A stretch of 64,000 nt of DNA, from IMG/VR virus record IMGVR_UViG_3300008448_000004, positions 116,935-180,934 of that record; one strand, written 5' to 3'. The position numbers were made by a program, and so were the translations under genes. Source of the stretch: a virus. The notes beneath the pieces were generated by a model. The model did no database searches. It was not told the origin of the DNA and saw nothing but the letters and a program-made list of their open reading frames with translations. Below are positions 17,747-24,904 of this stretch, piece by piece. The first letter of the stretch is position 1. Each line of letters opens with the position of its first letter.

Positions 17747-18955
17747 TTATCCTATAAATATAAACATTGGTATATCTGTCAAAGTATTCTTCATAGCTGA
17801 TGCTTCGGCTTGCTTTCTCTCTAACTGCGCTTGACGTGTTGTTCCGTCAAGATCTCCTCTTAGTTTCTCAATTAAAGCTACTTTTTCTGCTCTAGCATCT
17901 GTAAGTAAATCACTCTGATTTAGAGTAACTTCATCACCCGGTATAGGAATAGCGTTATACTTTCCTCTGATATAGCCTAGTATTTCTTTTGCTATAGCAG
18001 CAGCATATTCATAAATCCAGTATTTACCCGGGGCGTTAATTTCAGAATAAACAGGGTTCTCATAAGGAACATTTCCCATGTTAGTTATAAGGTTATTAGG
18101 CTGTGTTAACTGTCCAGTAGCAGGATCTATATAAGAATAAGGGCCTCTTAGTGGGTTTGTTTCATCAGATTTTTTACTATACTGAAACCATAGTCTACCT
18201 GCTCGGTAAGGATCCGTTACAGTGCCGGGTACTGGGAATATTTTTAACTGGTTGTTTATTAATTCGAAAGTAAATGTAGATCTTCTCACATAATCTGACA
18301 TTTCAATAGCTTGTATTCTTTGAATATCCCAATATACGGGGAACATCATATACGATACAGCCGTTGAGTAAGATCCCCAGCCGAAAGTATCTAACAAGCC
18401 TTGGTAGTCAAAACCGGTGCCAGCGTATGGATCAAAGTAACGCACAATAGCAGGAGGAGCTTCGTAGAAGATTCTTCGTATTTTAATATTATCACCAAGT
18501 GCTAGAGAAGCAGAAGCTTGTGCCCAAGCATTCATATCGTATATTTGCTGTCCGCCTCTTAACATCATAGATCCCGTATACCAAGGTACATTTCCTCCAA
18601 CGCCTACCGCTTCACCATACACATCTGATAATTGTATTATACCTTGTATGCTTGGGGAGATTACGTTATTATTCAGCGGTGAACTATTGGGTGACCCTTC
18701 TAGAGAGAGGTAATTATCTCTAATCTTAAACAGGTATAATTCATTTCCATAAGTGGTTACAGCTTCTTCTAGAGCTGCGTAAAAGTTGATGTCTTGCAGC
18801 TCCACTTCCATGATAGGATACCCGAGCTTTCTTGCAGCAAAGTTAGCAAACTTAGGAGCATCAATTTGAAATTGAGCATCGCTGTCATAGAACCCGAAAG
18901 GGGTATTTCCTGCTACCGGAATTGGGGTGCCGTCGTATATTGGTTTATTCGCCAT
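17747..18955 (-). CDS. Neck / head completion protein (T4 gp13-like)
   Basis: A 402-residue protein with the gp13-family signature: an N-terminal FANFAARKLGYPIMEVELQ, DINFYAALEEAVTTYGNELY, RIFYEAPPAIVRYFDP and a C-terminal YEYAAAIAKEILGYIRGKY. gp13 and gp14 form the connector between portal and tail after DNA packaging. It follows PhoH with a 2-base gap and precedes the gp14-like gene with a 1-base gap, so these are translationally linked. Longer than T4 gp13 (309). Confidence 0.8.
   Translation of the reverse strand: MANKPIYDGTPIPVAGNTPFGFYDSDAQFQIDAPKFANFAARKLGYPIMEVELQDINFYAALEEAVTTYGNELYLFKIRDNYLSLEGSPNSSPLNNNVISPSIQGIIQLSDVYGEAVGVGGNVPWYTGSMMLRGGQQIYDMNAWAQASASLALGDNIKIRRIFYEAPPAIVRYFDPYAGTGFDYQGLLDTFGWGSYSTAVSYMMFPVYWDIQRIQAIEMSDYVRRSTFTFELINNQLKIFPVPGTVTDPYRAGRLWFQYSKKSDETNPLRGPYSYIDPATGQLTQPNNLITNMGNVPYENPVYSEINAPGKYWIYEYAAAIAKEILGYIRGKYNAIPIPGDEVTLNQSDLLTDARAEKVALIEKLRGDLDGTTRQAQLERKQAEASAMKNTLTDIPMFIFIG
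17753..17760 (-). promoter_or_regulatory. TATTTATA octamer inside the 3' end of the gp13-like gene
   Basis: The coding strand reads TATATTTATAGGATAAG, 7 bases before the gp14-like ATG, overlapping the last codons of the gp13-like gene. The match may be a real element or a coincidence of coding for Ile-Phe-Ile. Confidence 0.4.
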
Positions 18956-18957
18956 TT

Positions 18958-19641
18958 TTAATTCCTATGATCGTTGTATATTTTTAAAATATCTTCCACT
19001 ATGGGATCTCTATGGTTAGTTCTTAGAGTTACAACTTTAAATCCTGGAACATCGTTGAAATTATCGCAGATAAATTTAAAACCAGATGCTTTTTTATCCT
19101 TTAAGTCTATTTGTGCAGTATCTCCACATACAACCATCTTGCTACCGGAACAGATTCTTCCTAATAATAATTCCATTTGTCTATCAGTTATATTCTGTCC
19201 TTCATCTACTACAACAAAACAGTTACTAAGGTTTCTACCTCTCATGAACGCTAAAGGTATAACTTCGATTCTGCCTTCAGAAATCTCTTTATCTATTTTC
19301 TCCTTATTGTAGAGCCTATACATATTATCGTATATAGCTGCAGTATAGGGAGCTAGTTTAGCATCTTTATCTCCTGGTAGGAATCCTATTTCTTCTCCAG
19401 AAGTAACTGCCGGTCTAGTTAGTATAACTTTCTCAACATCGCGTTTAAACAGAGCATCAAGAGCGGCTTGTGCAGCTACCATTGATTTACCTGATCCAGC
19501 TGCTCCTTTCAAAACCGTTATTTTACTTTCTAATATAACGGCTTTAGCTTGTTTTTGTTCATCTGTAAGAGAAACTTGAAATCTAATAGGATTTTTAAGC
19601 TCTCTTTTCTTCTTTACAGCACCGTTTCCTTGCTCAGTCAT
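18958..19641 (-). CDS. phoH: PhoH-like P-loop ATPase
   Basis: A 227-residue protein with Walker A GAAGSGKS (46-53), VILTRPAVTSGEEIGFLPG, Walker B VVVDEGQN (143-150), CGDTAQIDL and a final TNHRDPIVEDIL. These are the motifs of the PhoH ATPase domain, related to the N-terminal domain of superfamily 1 RNA/DNA helicases. PhoH genes are widespread in aquatic T4-like phages; their function there is not settled (RNA handling or phosphate stress have been suggested). It begins a transcription unit after the capsid gene terminator, with TATTTATA 13 bases upstream, and runs into the neck genes. Confidence 0.93.
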   Translation of the reverse strand: MTEQGNGAVKKKRELKNPIRFQVSLTDEQKQAKAVILESKITVLKGAAGSGKSMVAAQAALDALFKRDVEKVILTRPAVTSGEEIGFLPGDKDAKLAPYTAAIYDNMYRLYNKEKIDKEISEGRIEVIPLAFMRGRNLSNCFVVVDEGQNITDRQMELLLGRICSGSKMVVCGDTAQIDLKDKKASGFKFICDNFNDVPGFKVVTLRTNHRDPIVEDILKIYNDHRN

Positions 19642-19654
19642 AAAACATCTTTGT

Positions 19655-19662
19655 TATAAATA
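19655..19662 (-). promoter_or_regulatory. TATTTATA element before phoH
   Basis: The coding strand reads ACTATTTATAACAAAG, 13 bases before the ATG at 19641 and directly downstream of the terminator at 19679-19704. Confidence 0.62.
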
Positions 19663-19678
19663 GTTAGAAAGTGACAAT

Positions 19679-19704
19679 AAAAAAGCCGGCTTTTTGAGCC
19701 GGCT
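19679..19704 (-). terminator. Rho-independent terminator after the major capsid gene
   Basis: A GC-rich stem AGCCGGCT / AGCCGGCT with a 5-base loop, followed on the minus strand by TTTTT. It lies about 24 bases after the capsid stop codon. Confidence 0.88.
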
Positions 19705-19727
19705 CTTTATATTTGGTTAACAATCTA

Positions 19728-21428
19728 TTAAAGAGTGTTAAGGTCGGTGACGTACACCTTAGCGTAGAATTCAGGACGAACCATTTTCTTAGCGTAGCGA
19801 GTCATTAAACCTTTTCTTGGTGTAAAGGTCTCAGGATCGTACACTAGAGGTGTCATGATCAACGGTACATAAGGAGCATATACAGCACCAGTCTCAAGGA
19901 ATTGAGAACCACGTAGACCAAGAAGGATTAAGTTCTCAGTTAAGTAAGGGTTCTTATAAACCTTATAACGGCTGTTTAATTGACCAACCTTCTGTACGCC
20001 GAATGCATACTTCATAGACTCAGTCTCACCGTTTACATCAGCTGCAAATCCAGGAATAGATTCAAGGATTGTAGAGATAGCAGGAGAAACCATCATGAAG
20101 TTAGCACCACCGCGTAGAGTTCTTTGGTGAATTACGTTAGAAAGCTTTTGAAGCTTAGTTCCAAGTGTCTGGAACCACTCACCCTGGGTGTTGTAGAAAC
20201 CACCAGCACCAGCTGCTACGATATTGTAGCTGAAGGTACCATCAGCGCCTGCAGTCCAGAATTTGTTAGCTACAGCAGACCATACTTCAGTTCCAGCAGA
20301 TGCATTCTGAATAAGCATATCTAGGATCTCAAGATCGATCTCAAGAGCGATATACTCACCTAACATAGAAGTTAGTTCAGCTTCAGCATCGATGTTCTGG
20401 AATTTCTCAAGGTCTTGAGCTAATTCCGGAGTCCATTCTGCTTTTAACTTACGAGTCTTAGCAACGATACCTTCAGATTCCATTTGAATCTTAATCTCAG
20501 GGATTACGATATCAGATGTAGAAGCAGCGTTTGGTACAGAGAAGTTAGCAGAAGCAGGAGTGTCTTCGAAGTCACCACGCTTGTTAAAGTCGGTTTGCTT
20601 AGTGTAGTAAACTACATAATTACCGGTAGCAGCAGTTGCTTCAGCAGTAGAAGCAGAAACGAAGAATAGGACGTTACCGCCGCTAAGTCTTGTAAATGCT
20701 TGTAGGTTGTCAGCAGACTCGATTGAACCAGAGTTAATGATAAAGCCTCTTACTGCATTAACGTCGAAATCAGTTAATGAAGAAGTAGGGATAGCAATCT
20801 TCTTAACAAGAGTAAGAGCTGAATCGCTACCACCTTGGATTGAAGAAGAGAAAGCTGTATCGTAGTTCACATCAGAGAAAGAAGCAGAAGCTACAGAAAC
20901 ACCAGAAGCGTTATAAGCTACAGATGCAGAGAATTGGTTAATTGAATAACCAAAACGACCAGCGCCATAAAGACCACCTTGAGCAAGGTTGCCGAAGTTA
21001 GTAGAATCAGTACCGAAAAGTGACTGACCGCTAACGAAAGGAGTCTTGTTGTTTGAATACTGGAAGTTTAAGTAGAAGATAAGACCGGCAGGTAGATTCA
21101 TAGGCTGAACGGAAACGAATTCCTTAGCAGCGATCATACCGAACACCTTTCTTACAAGAGGAAGAGCGATACCAGCCCACTGCTCACCTACACCAGTTGT
21201 GAAGGTTGCACCGCTTGTGCTGTTACCACCAGAGAAGTTAGAAGCAGACTCGACTACAAGTCTTTTAGCCTGATTCTCAAGCATTACTGCCATGTTTGTT
21301 TTGTCATAGCCATCTAGACCTTCTAGAAGACCAGACTTAGCCCACTTACCAGCAAGCTTCTTAGCAACAGATTGCTGCTGCTCAAAGCCGTTTGATGTGG
21401 ATTCTAAAAGAGAGTTAATAGTACTCAT
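19728..21428 (-). CDS. Major capsid protein (T4 gp23-like)
   Basis: A 566-residue protein, near T4 gp23 (521). The first about 60 residues are a helical propeptide ending QAKRLVVE; by homology cleavage after Glu60 by the prohead protease would leave a mature start SASNFSGGNSTSGATFTTG. Then come GIALPLVRKVFGMIAAKEFV, VQPMNLPAGLIFYLNFQY, and later LEIDLEILDMLIQNA and SRYKVYKNPYLTENLILLG, all typical of the gp23 HK97 fold. It builds the icosahedral head. It lies just after the scaffold gene (24-base gap), probably sharing its promoter, and is closed by a strong terminator. Confidence 0.96.
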   Translation of the reverse strand: MSTINSLLESTSNGFEQQQSVAKKLAGKWAKSGLLEGLDGYDKTNMAVMLENQAKRLVVESASNFSGGNSTSGATFTTGVGEQWAGIALPLVRKVFGMIAAKEFVSVQPMNLPAGLIFYLNFQYSNNKTPFVSGQSLFGTDSTNFGNLAQGGLYGAGRFGYSINQFSASVAYNASGVSVASASFSDVNYDTAFSSSIQGGSDSALTLVKKIAIPTSSLTDFDVNAVRGFIINSGSIESADNLQAFTRLSGGNVLFFVSASTAEATAATGNYVVYYTKQTDFNKRGDFEDTPASANFSVPNAASTSDIVIPEIKIQMESEGIVAKTRKLKAEWTPELAQDLEKFQNIDAEAELTSMLGEYIALEIDLEILDMLIQNASAGTEVWSAVANKFWTAGADGTFSYNIVAAGAGGFYNTQGEWFQTLGTKLQKLSNVIHQRTLRGGANFMMVSPAISTILESIPGFAADVNGETESMKYAFGVQKVGQLNSRYKVYKNPYLTENLILLGLRGSQFLETGAVYAPYVPLIMTPLVYDPETFTPRKGLMTRYAKKMVRPEFYAKVYVTDLNTL

Positions 21429-21452
21429 TTGTTATTCTTTTTTTAAGTTTGA

Positions 21453-22601
21453 TTACTTGGTTTTTTTAATCCCAGCGAGAACTTGCCAACGGTTAACGAT
21501 GTCATTTTGTTCTACGATAGGTTGTGCTTTAGCAACCATTCCAGCAGGCTTAGAAGCAAATCCTACTGATTCTTTGATAGATTTTTTAGCTACATTGGTT
21601 GTAGCGATAGAATCTTGTAATGTTTCGTAAATCTTTTTAGCTTCTTTTACGTTTTCAGCACGATCAAAAGCATTGATAACTTTTAACTTCTGTGCTTCGC
21701 TTAAGGATTTAGCTTTGAAAATTTTATTTACATAAAGCAATTTAGCATTCAATAGGTTTACTTCGTTCAATTCAGTACGAAGTGTGTTTATTGTTTTAAC
21801 TGCTTCTTGTAAATCGTGTTTCATTTTCTTAACTTCTTCCATAGCTTTTTCTTCTTCTCCGTGTTTAGCTTCCATCTTAGGATCTTCTTCCTTGTCAGCT
21901 TCTTCTAGAGAGGCAAGAATTTCATCGAGAGTAATCTCGTCAACAGAATCATCGTGTACTTCAGCTGCTAAATCAACTTCGCCTTCGCCACCAGCTTCTT
22001 CGCCAGCGCCAGCTTCAGGTTCAAGAGCACCAGCATCATCTGCAGGAGCACCGCCCATTTGAATGTCAGAAAGTACGTCTCTGATAATGTCTTTAAGTTC
22101 ATCGACTGTTAGCTCGGTTACTTCTTCTCCACCTTCAACAGGGCCTTCTTCGCTTTCACCAGCTTCGTCATCTTCTTTTTCTTCTTTATCGTCAGCGTCG
22201 TCATCGTCGCCTTCTTTCTGAAGTTTTTTAGAATCGTCTTCAGCTTCAAGTTCAGCTAAAAGTTCGTCAAGAGTAACTTCGTCAACTTCACCCATATCAT
22301 CGCCTTCTTTCATGGGATCTTCGTCATGCTTAGCTTCCATCTTAGCGTCCTTTTTGTCATGTTTAGCTTCTCCCATGGCTTTTTCCTCTTCGTCATGCTT
22401 AGCTTCATCGACAGGCTTTTCTTCCTTGTCTTTTGCTTCGAATGCTAAAGATTCATCATCCATTTCAGATAGCTTTAACTTGATCATTTCTTGAACTCTA
22501 GGACCGAAAGTTTCTGCAATTTGCTCTTTGGCAAGTTCGTAAGCAGATTGGCGCAATGCTTTAGCGTCAGCAATAGCCTGCTTAATTAAATCGTTTTGCA
22601 T
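21453..22601 (-). CDS. Prohead core scaffolding protein (T4 gp22-like)
   Basis: A very acidic protein between protease and capsid genes. I chose the ATG at 22601 (MQNDLIKQAIADAKALRQ), giving 382 residues, because this is the amphipathic helix with which gp22-like scaffolds begin; an in-frame ATG at 22679 would add 26 residues that look unlike the family. The middle is low-complexity Glu/Asp/Lys/Ala with repeated EAKHDEE-like blocks and three copies of a DEVTLDELLAELE-like unit; the C-terminal third is coiled coil and ends NRWQVLAGIKKTK. Scaffolds of this type form the inner core on which gp23 assembles and are degraded by the prohead protease. Larger than T4 gp22 (269). Confidence 0.85.
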   Translation of the reverse strand: MQNDLIKQAIADAKALRQSAYELAKEQIAETFGPRVQEMIKLKLSEMDDESLAFEAKDKEEKPVDEAKHDEEEKAMGEAKHDKKDAKMEAKHDEDPMKEGDDMGEVDEVTLDELLAELEAEDDSKKLQKEGDDDDADDKEEKEDDEAGESEEGPVEGGEEVTELTVDELKDIIRDVLSDIQMGGAPADDAGALEPEAGAGEEAGGEGEVDLAAEVHDDSVDEITLDEILASLEEADKEEDPKMEAKHGEEEKAMEEVKKMKHDLQEAVKTINTLRTELNEVNLLNAKLLYVNKIFKAKSLSEAQKLKVINAFDRAENVKEAKKIYETLQDSIATTNVAKKSIKESVGFASKPAGMVAKAQPIVEQNDIVNRWQVLAGIKKTK

Positions 22602-22690
22602 TTTTACTTTTTTTGGGAATTGCTTATTAGAAGCAATATAAGAATTATAGGTATGTAATGCTACAATAGAGGGTAGCATATATTTGTACT

Positions 22691-22698
22691 AATAAATA
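22691..22698 (-). promoter_or_regulatory. TATTTATT element before the scaffold-capsid unit
   Basis: The coding strand reads GTATATTTATTAGTAC. It lies 11 bases before the ATG at 22679 and 89 bases before the preferred start at 22601. It probably drives scaffold and capsid together. Confidence 0.55.
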
Positions 22699-22738
22699 TA
22701 CCTATTTAAAGGAAACAGTTAATTCTTACGAAACTTTT

Positions 22739-23365
22739 TTATCGTAAGCAACAAACACCTGTCTGTAGACATATAATATCTCCTAACAGACTATCTACTT
22801 TCTTATACTTGTTGAAATGATTGATCTCTGAGGGAGTATAAGATTCTTTTAATACTGGTGTCATGAAAGAGCCGTAGGTAGAAGGAGTTGAGACAAAATC
22901 CCAACATATTAATTCTAGGTCATCTTCTACTTGAACTAGGTTTTCATCAATAGCTGAGACTGAGCCCATGGCTCTAGAAGATATACCAACTTTAATTCCG
23001 TTTTGGAATAAGGTTCTTAATATGTTACCCGAAGGGGTAGGTAATACTTCAATCTTACCGTATAGATCGTCTCCATCCCACCATAAGTCTAATATGTTAT
23101 GAGATGCGTTCTTTAAGTTAACAACAGGAGATTCTGGGTGATCTAATTCACCGAGAGCTCTATTTTCTGCGATAGGCCCGCGAAGGTATTTCTCTACTTC
23201 TCTTTTTAAGGATGGACCGTAAACGCGTCTGTTTGCATTTGGCTTATTCATAGCCTGCATCTTACCCTGTACTATTAGATTAGCGTTAGGGTTTATTTTT
23301 GATTCAAACAGAGCTTGAGGGCTAGGTTGAAAAGGCAAATATTCTATTAAAAGTTGTTTTGACAT
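22739..23365 (-). CDS. Prohead core protease (T4 gp21-like)
   Basis: A 208-residue protein, nearly the length of T4 gp21 (212). It has NRRVYGPSLKREVEKYL, the His motif RALGELDHPESPVVN (His76) and the Ser motif VGISSRAMGSV (Ser130 most likely nucleophile), which together define the herpes-assemblin-like phage prohead protease family. It cleaves scaffold, capsid propeptide and internal proteins after (Leu/Ile)-x-Glu. Its own N-terminus, MSKQLLIEYL, contains Leu-Ile-Glu, a possible self-cleavage site. This protease is the enzyme expected to remove the MIKL-type leaders of the genes at 37474-41941. Confidence 0.93.
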   Translation of the reverse strand: MSKQLLIEYLPFQPSPQALFESKINPNANLIVQGKMQAMNKPNANRRVYGPSLKREVEKYLRGPIAENRALGELDHPESPVVNLKNASHNILDLWWDGDDLYGKIEVLPTPSGNILRTLFQNGIKVGISSRAMGSVSAIDENLVQVEDDLELICWDFVSTPSTYGSFMTPVLKESYTPSEINHFNKYKKVDSLLGDIICLQTGVCCLR

Positions 23366-23366
23366 A

Positions 23367-24749
23367 TTAGCTTATGTTCTTCTTTATAAAAGATATACCT
23401 GCGTCTTTTAGTTTCTTCTCTAATTCAGGATCAGTAGTTTTTCTATACTCACGATCTTCCCCGGCGCTACCAATCGAGTACTTTAATGCTTCCTCAACGT
23501 GTTTCTTAATTATCTCTTTTACCATCTTACGCTTCTCTTCACTTAAGCCACCAGCCTGTGGCGAGTTTTGATTTACAGCTGCGATAAAATCTTGGTAGCT
23601 TTCAACCGGTTCGTCGTAAACTGTTATCGTATCATTATCGGTATCAATACGTATTGCTCCGTCTTGGTAGCTTAAGTCTAGGATAAGAGTACTATAGTTC
23701 TTACCAATAGCTGTTCCTCCTCTAATTCCTTTACCTGCTTTTTCAGCCCATCTTGCTACCTGATTAACTAATGGAAGTATACCTCTAGATTTAGCAAATT
23801 TTTTAATATTCTCGGGAACAGTAGCTTCTTGTACAGCATCTTCTTCCATTGATGTTGGTGCTGACATTTCGTCTCCCATGTTACCTGGGTGTAGATCAGC
23901 ATCATCGTCATTTAAGAATTGCTCATAGTCATCTAATACATCCCAGTTAGACAAGAGATGTCTAATAGCGATTTTACCTTTAGGTGATAAATCACCGTGT
24001 ACATCTGACCAGCCTACAATTGCATCTTCTAGATCGCTATACAGGTCACTATCTTTTCCCCATTCATCAGCTACCTTGTCCAGCATTTGCTGAACTTTAT
24101 TGAAGTCTTCTTTAATTCCTTTCTTAACCATATCTACAGCCATATCTTCAGAAGAATCGTATGGAGTTCCCATATATCCTTCCTTTAATTGTTGAACTCC
24201 TTCAGGCTTTCCTTTTTTAGCTTCAGACTTACTTAGAGAAGCTTGGACGTTTGCGTCTTCATCTTTCTTTAATTCCTTTTTAAGATAGCCGTCTGCTTTA
24301 GTTTTATTAGTAGTATCAGAAACATTACTCTCTTTGAATTCAATATCAGAAGCAGCCTCTTCTTTCTTAGGCTTCTCACCAGTTGCAATTAACTTGGTGT
24401 AAAATAAAGGATCTTTTTCTAGATTCTTAAGTGCTTTATTAGTTGCTTTATCAAGCTCTGCTTTGTTTAAAAAAGCAGAATTCCAATCTGGAGCTGCTTG
24501 GTAGGTTAATCCTAATTCGAAATTTACACCTTTTCTTAATTCTGCAGGCATAATTTCGTAAGCCTCTTTAAGAGGGTTTAAAGTTTCAGAGATAATTCCC
24601 TTGTTCTTTAACACTCTGACTGTGTCATCGAACGTCATTACGTTAGTAACAAGGTTTTTGAGTCGACGGTCTTTTCTAGCACGCTCCATGAACTGTGCTT
24701 TATTTATTTTACCGCCTCTATACTCTCTGTATGATTCTGATATAGTCAT
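23367..24749 (-). CDS. Head-associated protein of unknown function
   Basis: A 460-residue charged protein with a basic helical N-terminus (KINKAQFMERARKDRRLKN), Lys/Glu-rich linkers, an acidic middle (FLNDDDADLHPGN) and a folded C-terminal part with ILDLSYQDGAIRIDTDNDT and a final helix EKKLKDAGISFIKKN. I do not recognise a family. It lies between the portal-adjacent genes and the protease in the head operon and is preceded by its own TATTTATT element. Internal or core protein of the prohead is the likeliest role. The first residues MTISE fit an Ile-x-Glu protease site, but that could be chance. Confidence 0.65.
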   Translation of the reverse strand: MTISESYREYRGGKINKAQFMERARKDRRLKNLVTNVMTFDDTVRVLKNKGIISETLNPLKEAYEIMPAELRKGVNFELGLTYQAAPDWNSAFLNKAELDKATNKALKNLEKDPLFYTKLIATGEKPKKEEAASDIEFKESNVSDTTNKTKADGYLKKELKKDEDANVQASLSKSEAKKGKPEGVQQLKEGYMGTPYDSSEDMAVDMVKKGIKEDFNKVQQMLDKVADEWGKDSDLYSDLEDAIVGWSDVHGDLSPKGKIAIRHLLSNWDVLDDYEQFLNDDDADLHPGNMGDEMSAPTSMEEDAVQEATVPENIKKFAKSRGILPLVNQVARWAEKAGKGIRGGTAIGKNYSTLILDLSYQDGAIRIDTDNDTITVYDEPVESYQDFIAAVNQNSPQAGGLSEEKRKMVKEIIKKHVEEALKYSIGSAGEDREYRKTTDPELEKKLKDAGISFIKKNIS

Positions 24750-24765
24750 TTCTGATCTGTTTAAT

Positions 24766-24773
24766 AATAAATA
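24766..24773 (-). promoter_or_regulatory. TATTTATT element before the 460-residue gene
   Basis: The coding strand reads GATATTTATTATTAAAC, 16 bases before the ATG at 24749 and overlapping no gene. Confidence 0.55.
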
Positions 24774-24775
24774 TC

Positions 24776-24904
24776 TTATCGGCCTTGGCCTCTGTAGTTT
24801 TTCTCACGTCTATCATGTTTGTTGAAAGACTTTTGAGATTTACCTAACTTTCTTTTTCCGAACGTAACCTTGCGGCTATCTCCTTTGCCTGTTGATTTTG
24901 CCAT
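24776..24904 (-). CDS. Small basic protein (42 residues)
   Basis: A short frame starting with an ATG that shares one base with the stop of the preceding gene (TAATG), a coupling signal. The protein starts MAKSTGKGDSRKVTFGKRK and ends DRREKNYRGQGR: about one third Lys/Arg, no hydrophobic core. The GKGD start recalls the small ribosomal protein THX, but the rest does not clearly match, so I leave it unassigned. Nucleic-acid or core binding is plausible from the charge. Coding is supported by the tight junction and by the following TATTTATT element starting only 3 bases past its stop. Confidence 0.65.
   Translation of the reverse strand: MAKSTGKGDSRKVTFGKRKLGKSQKSFNKHDRREKNYRGQGR

Noticed and set aside
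22602-22679. 26-residue N-terminal extension of the scaffold protein
   Set aside because: The extra residues lack the helical character of gp22-like starts. The ATG at 22601 fits the family better, though the longer form cannot be excluded.
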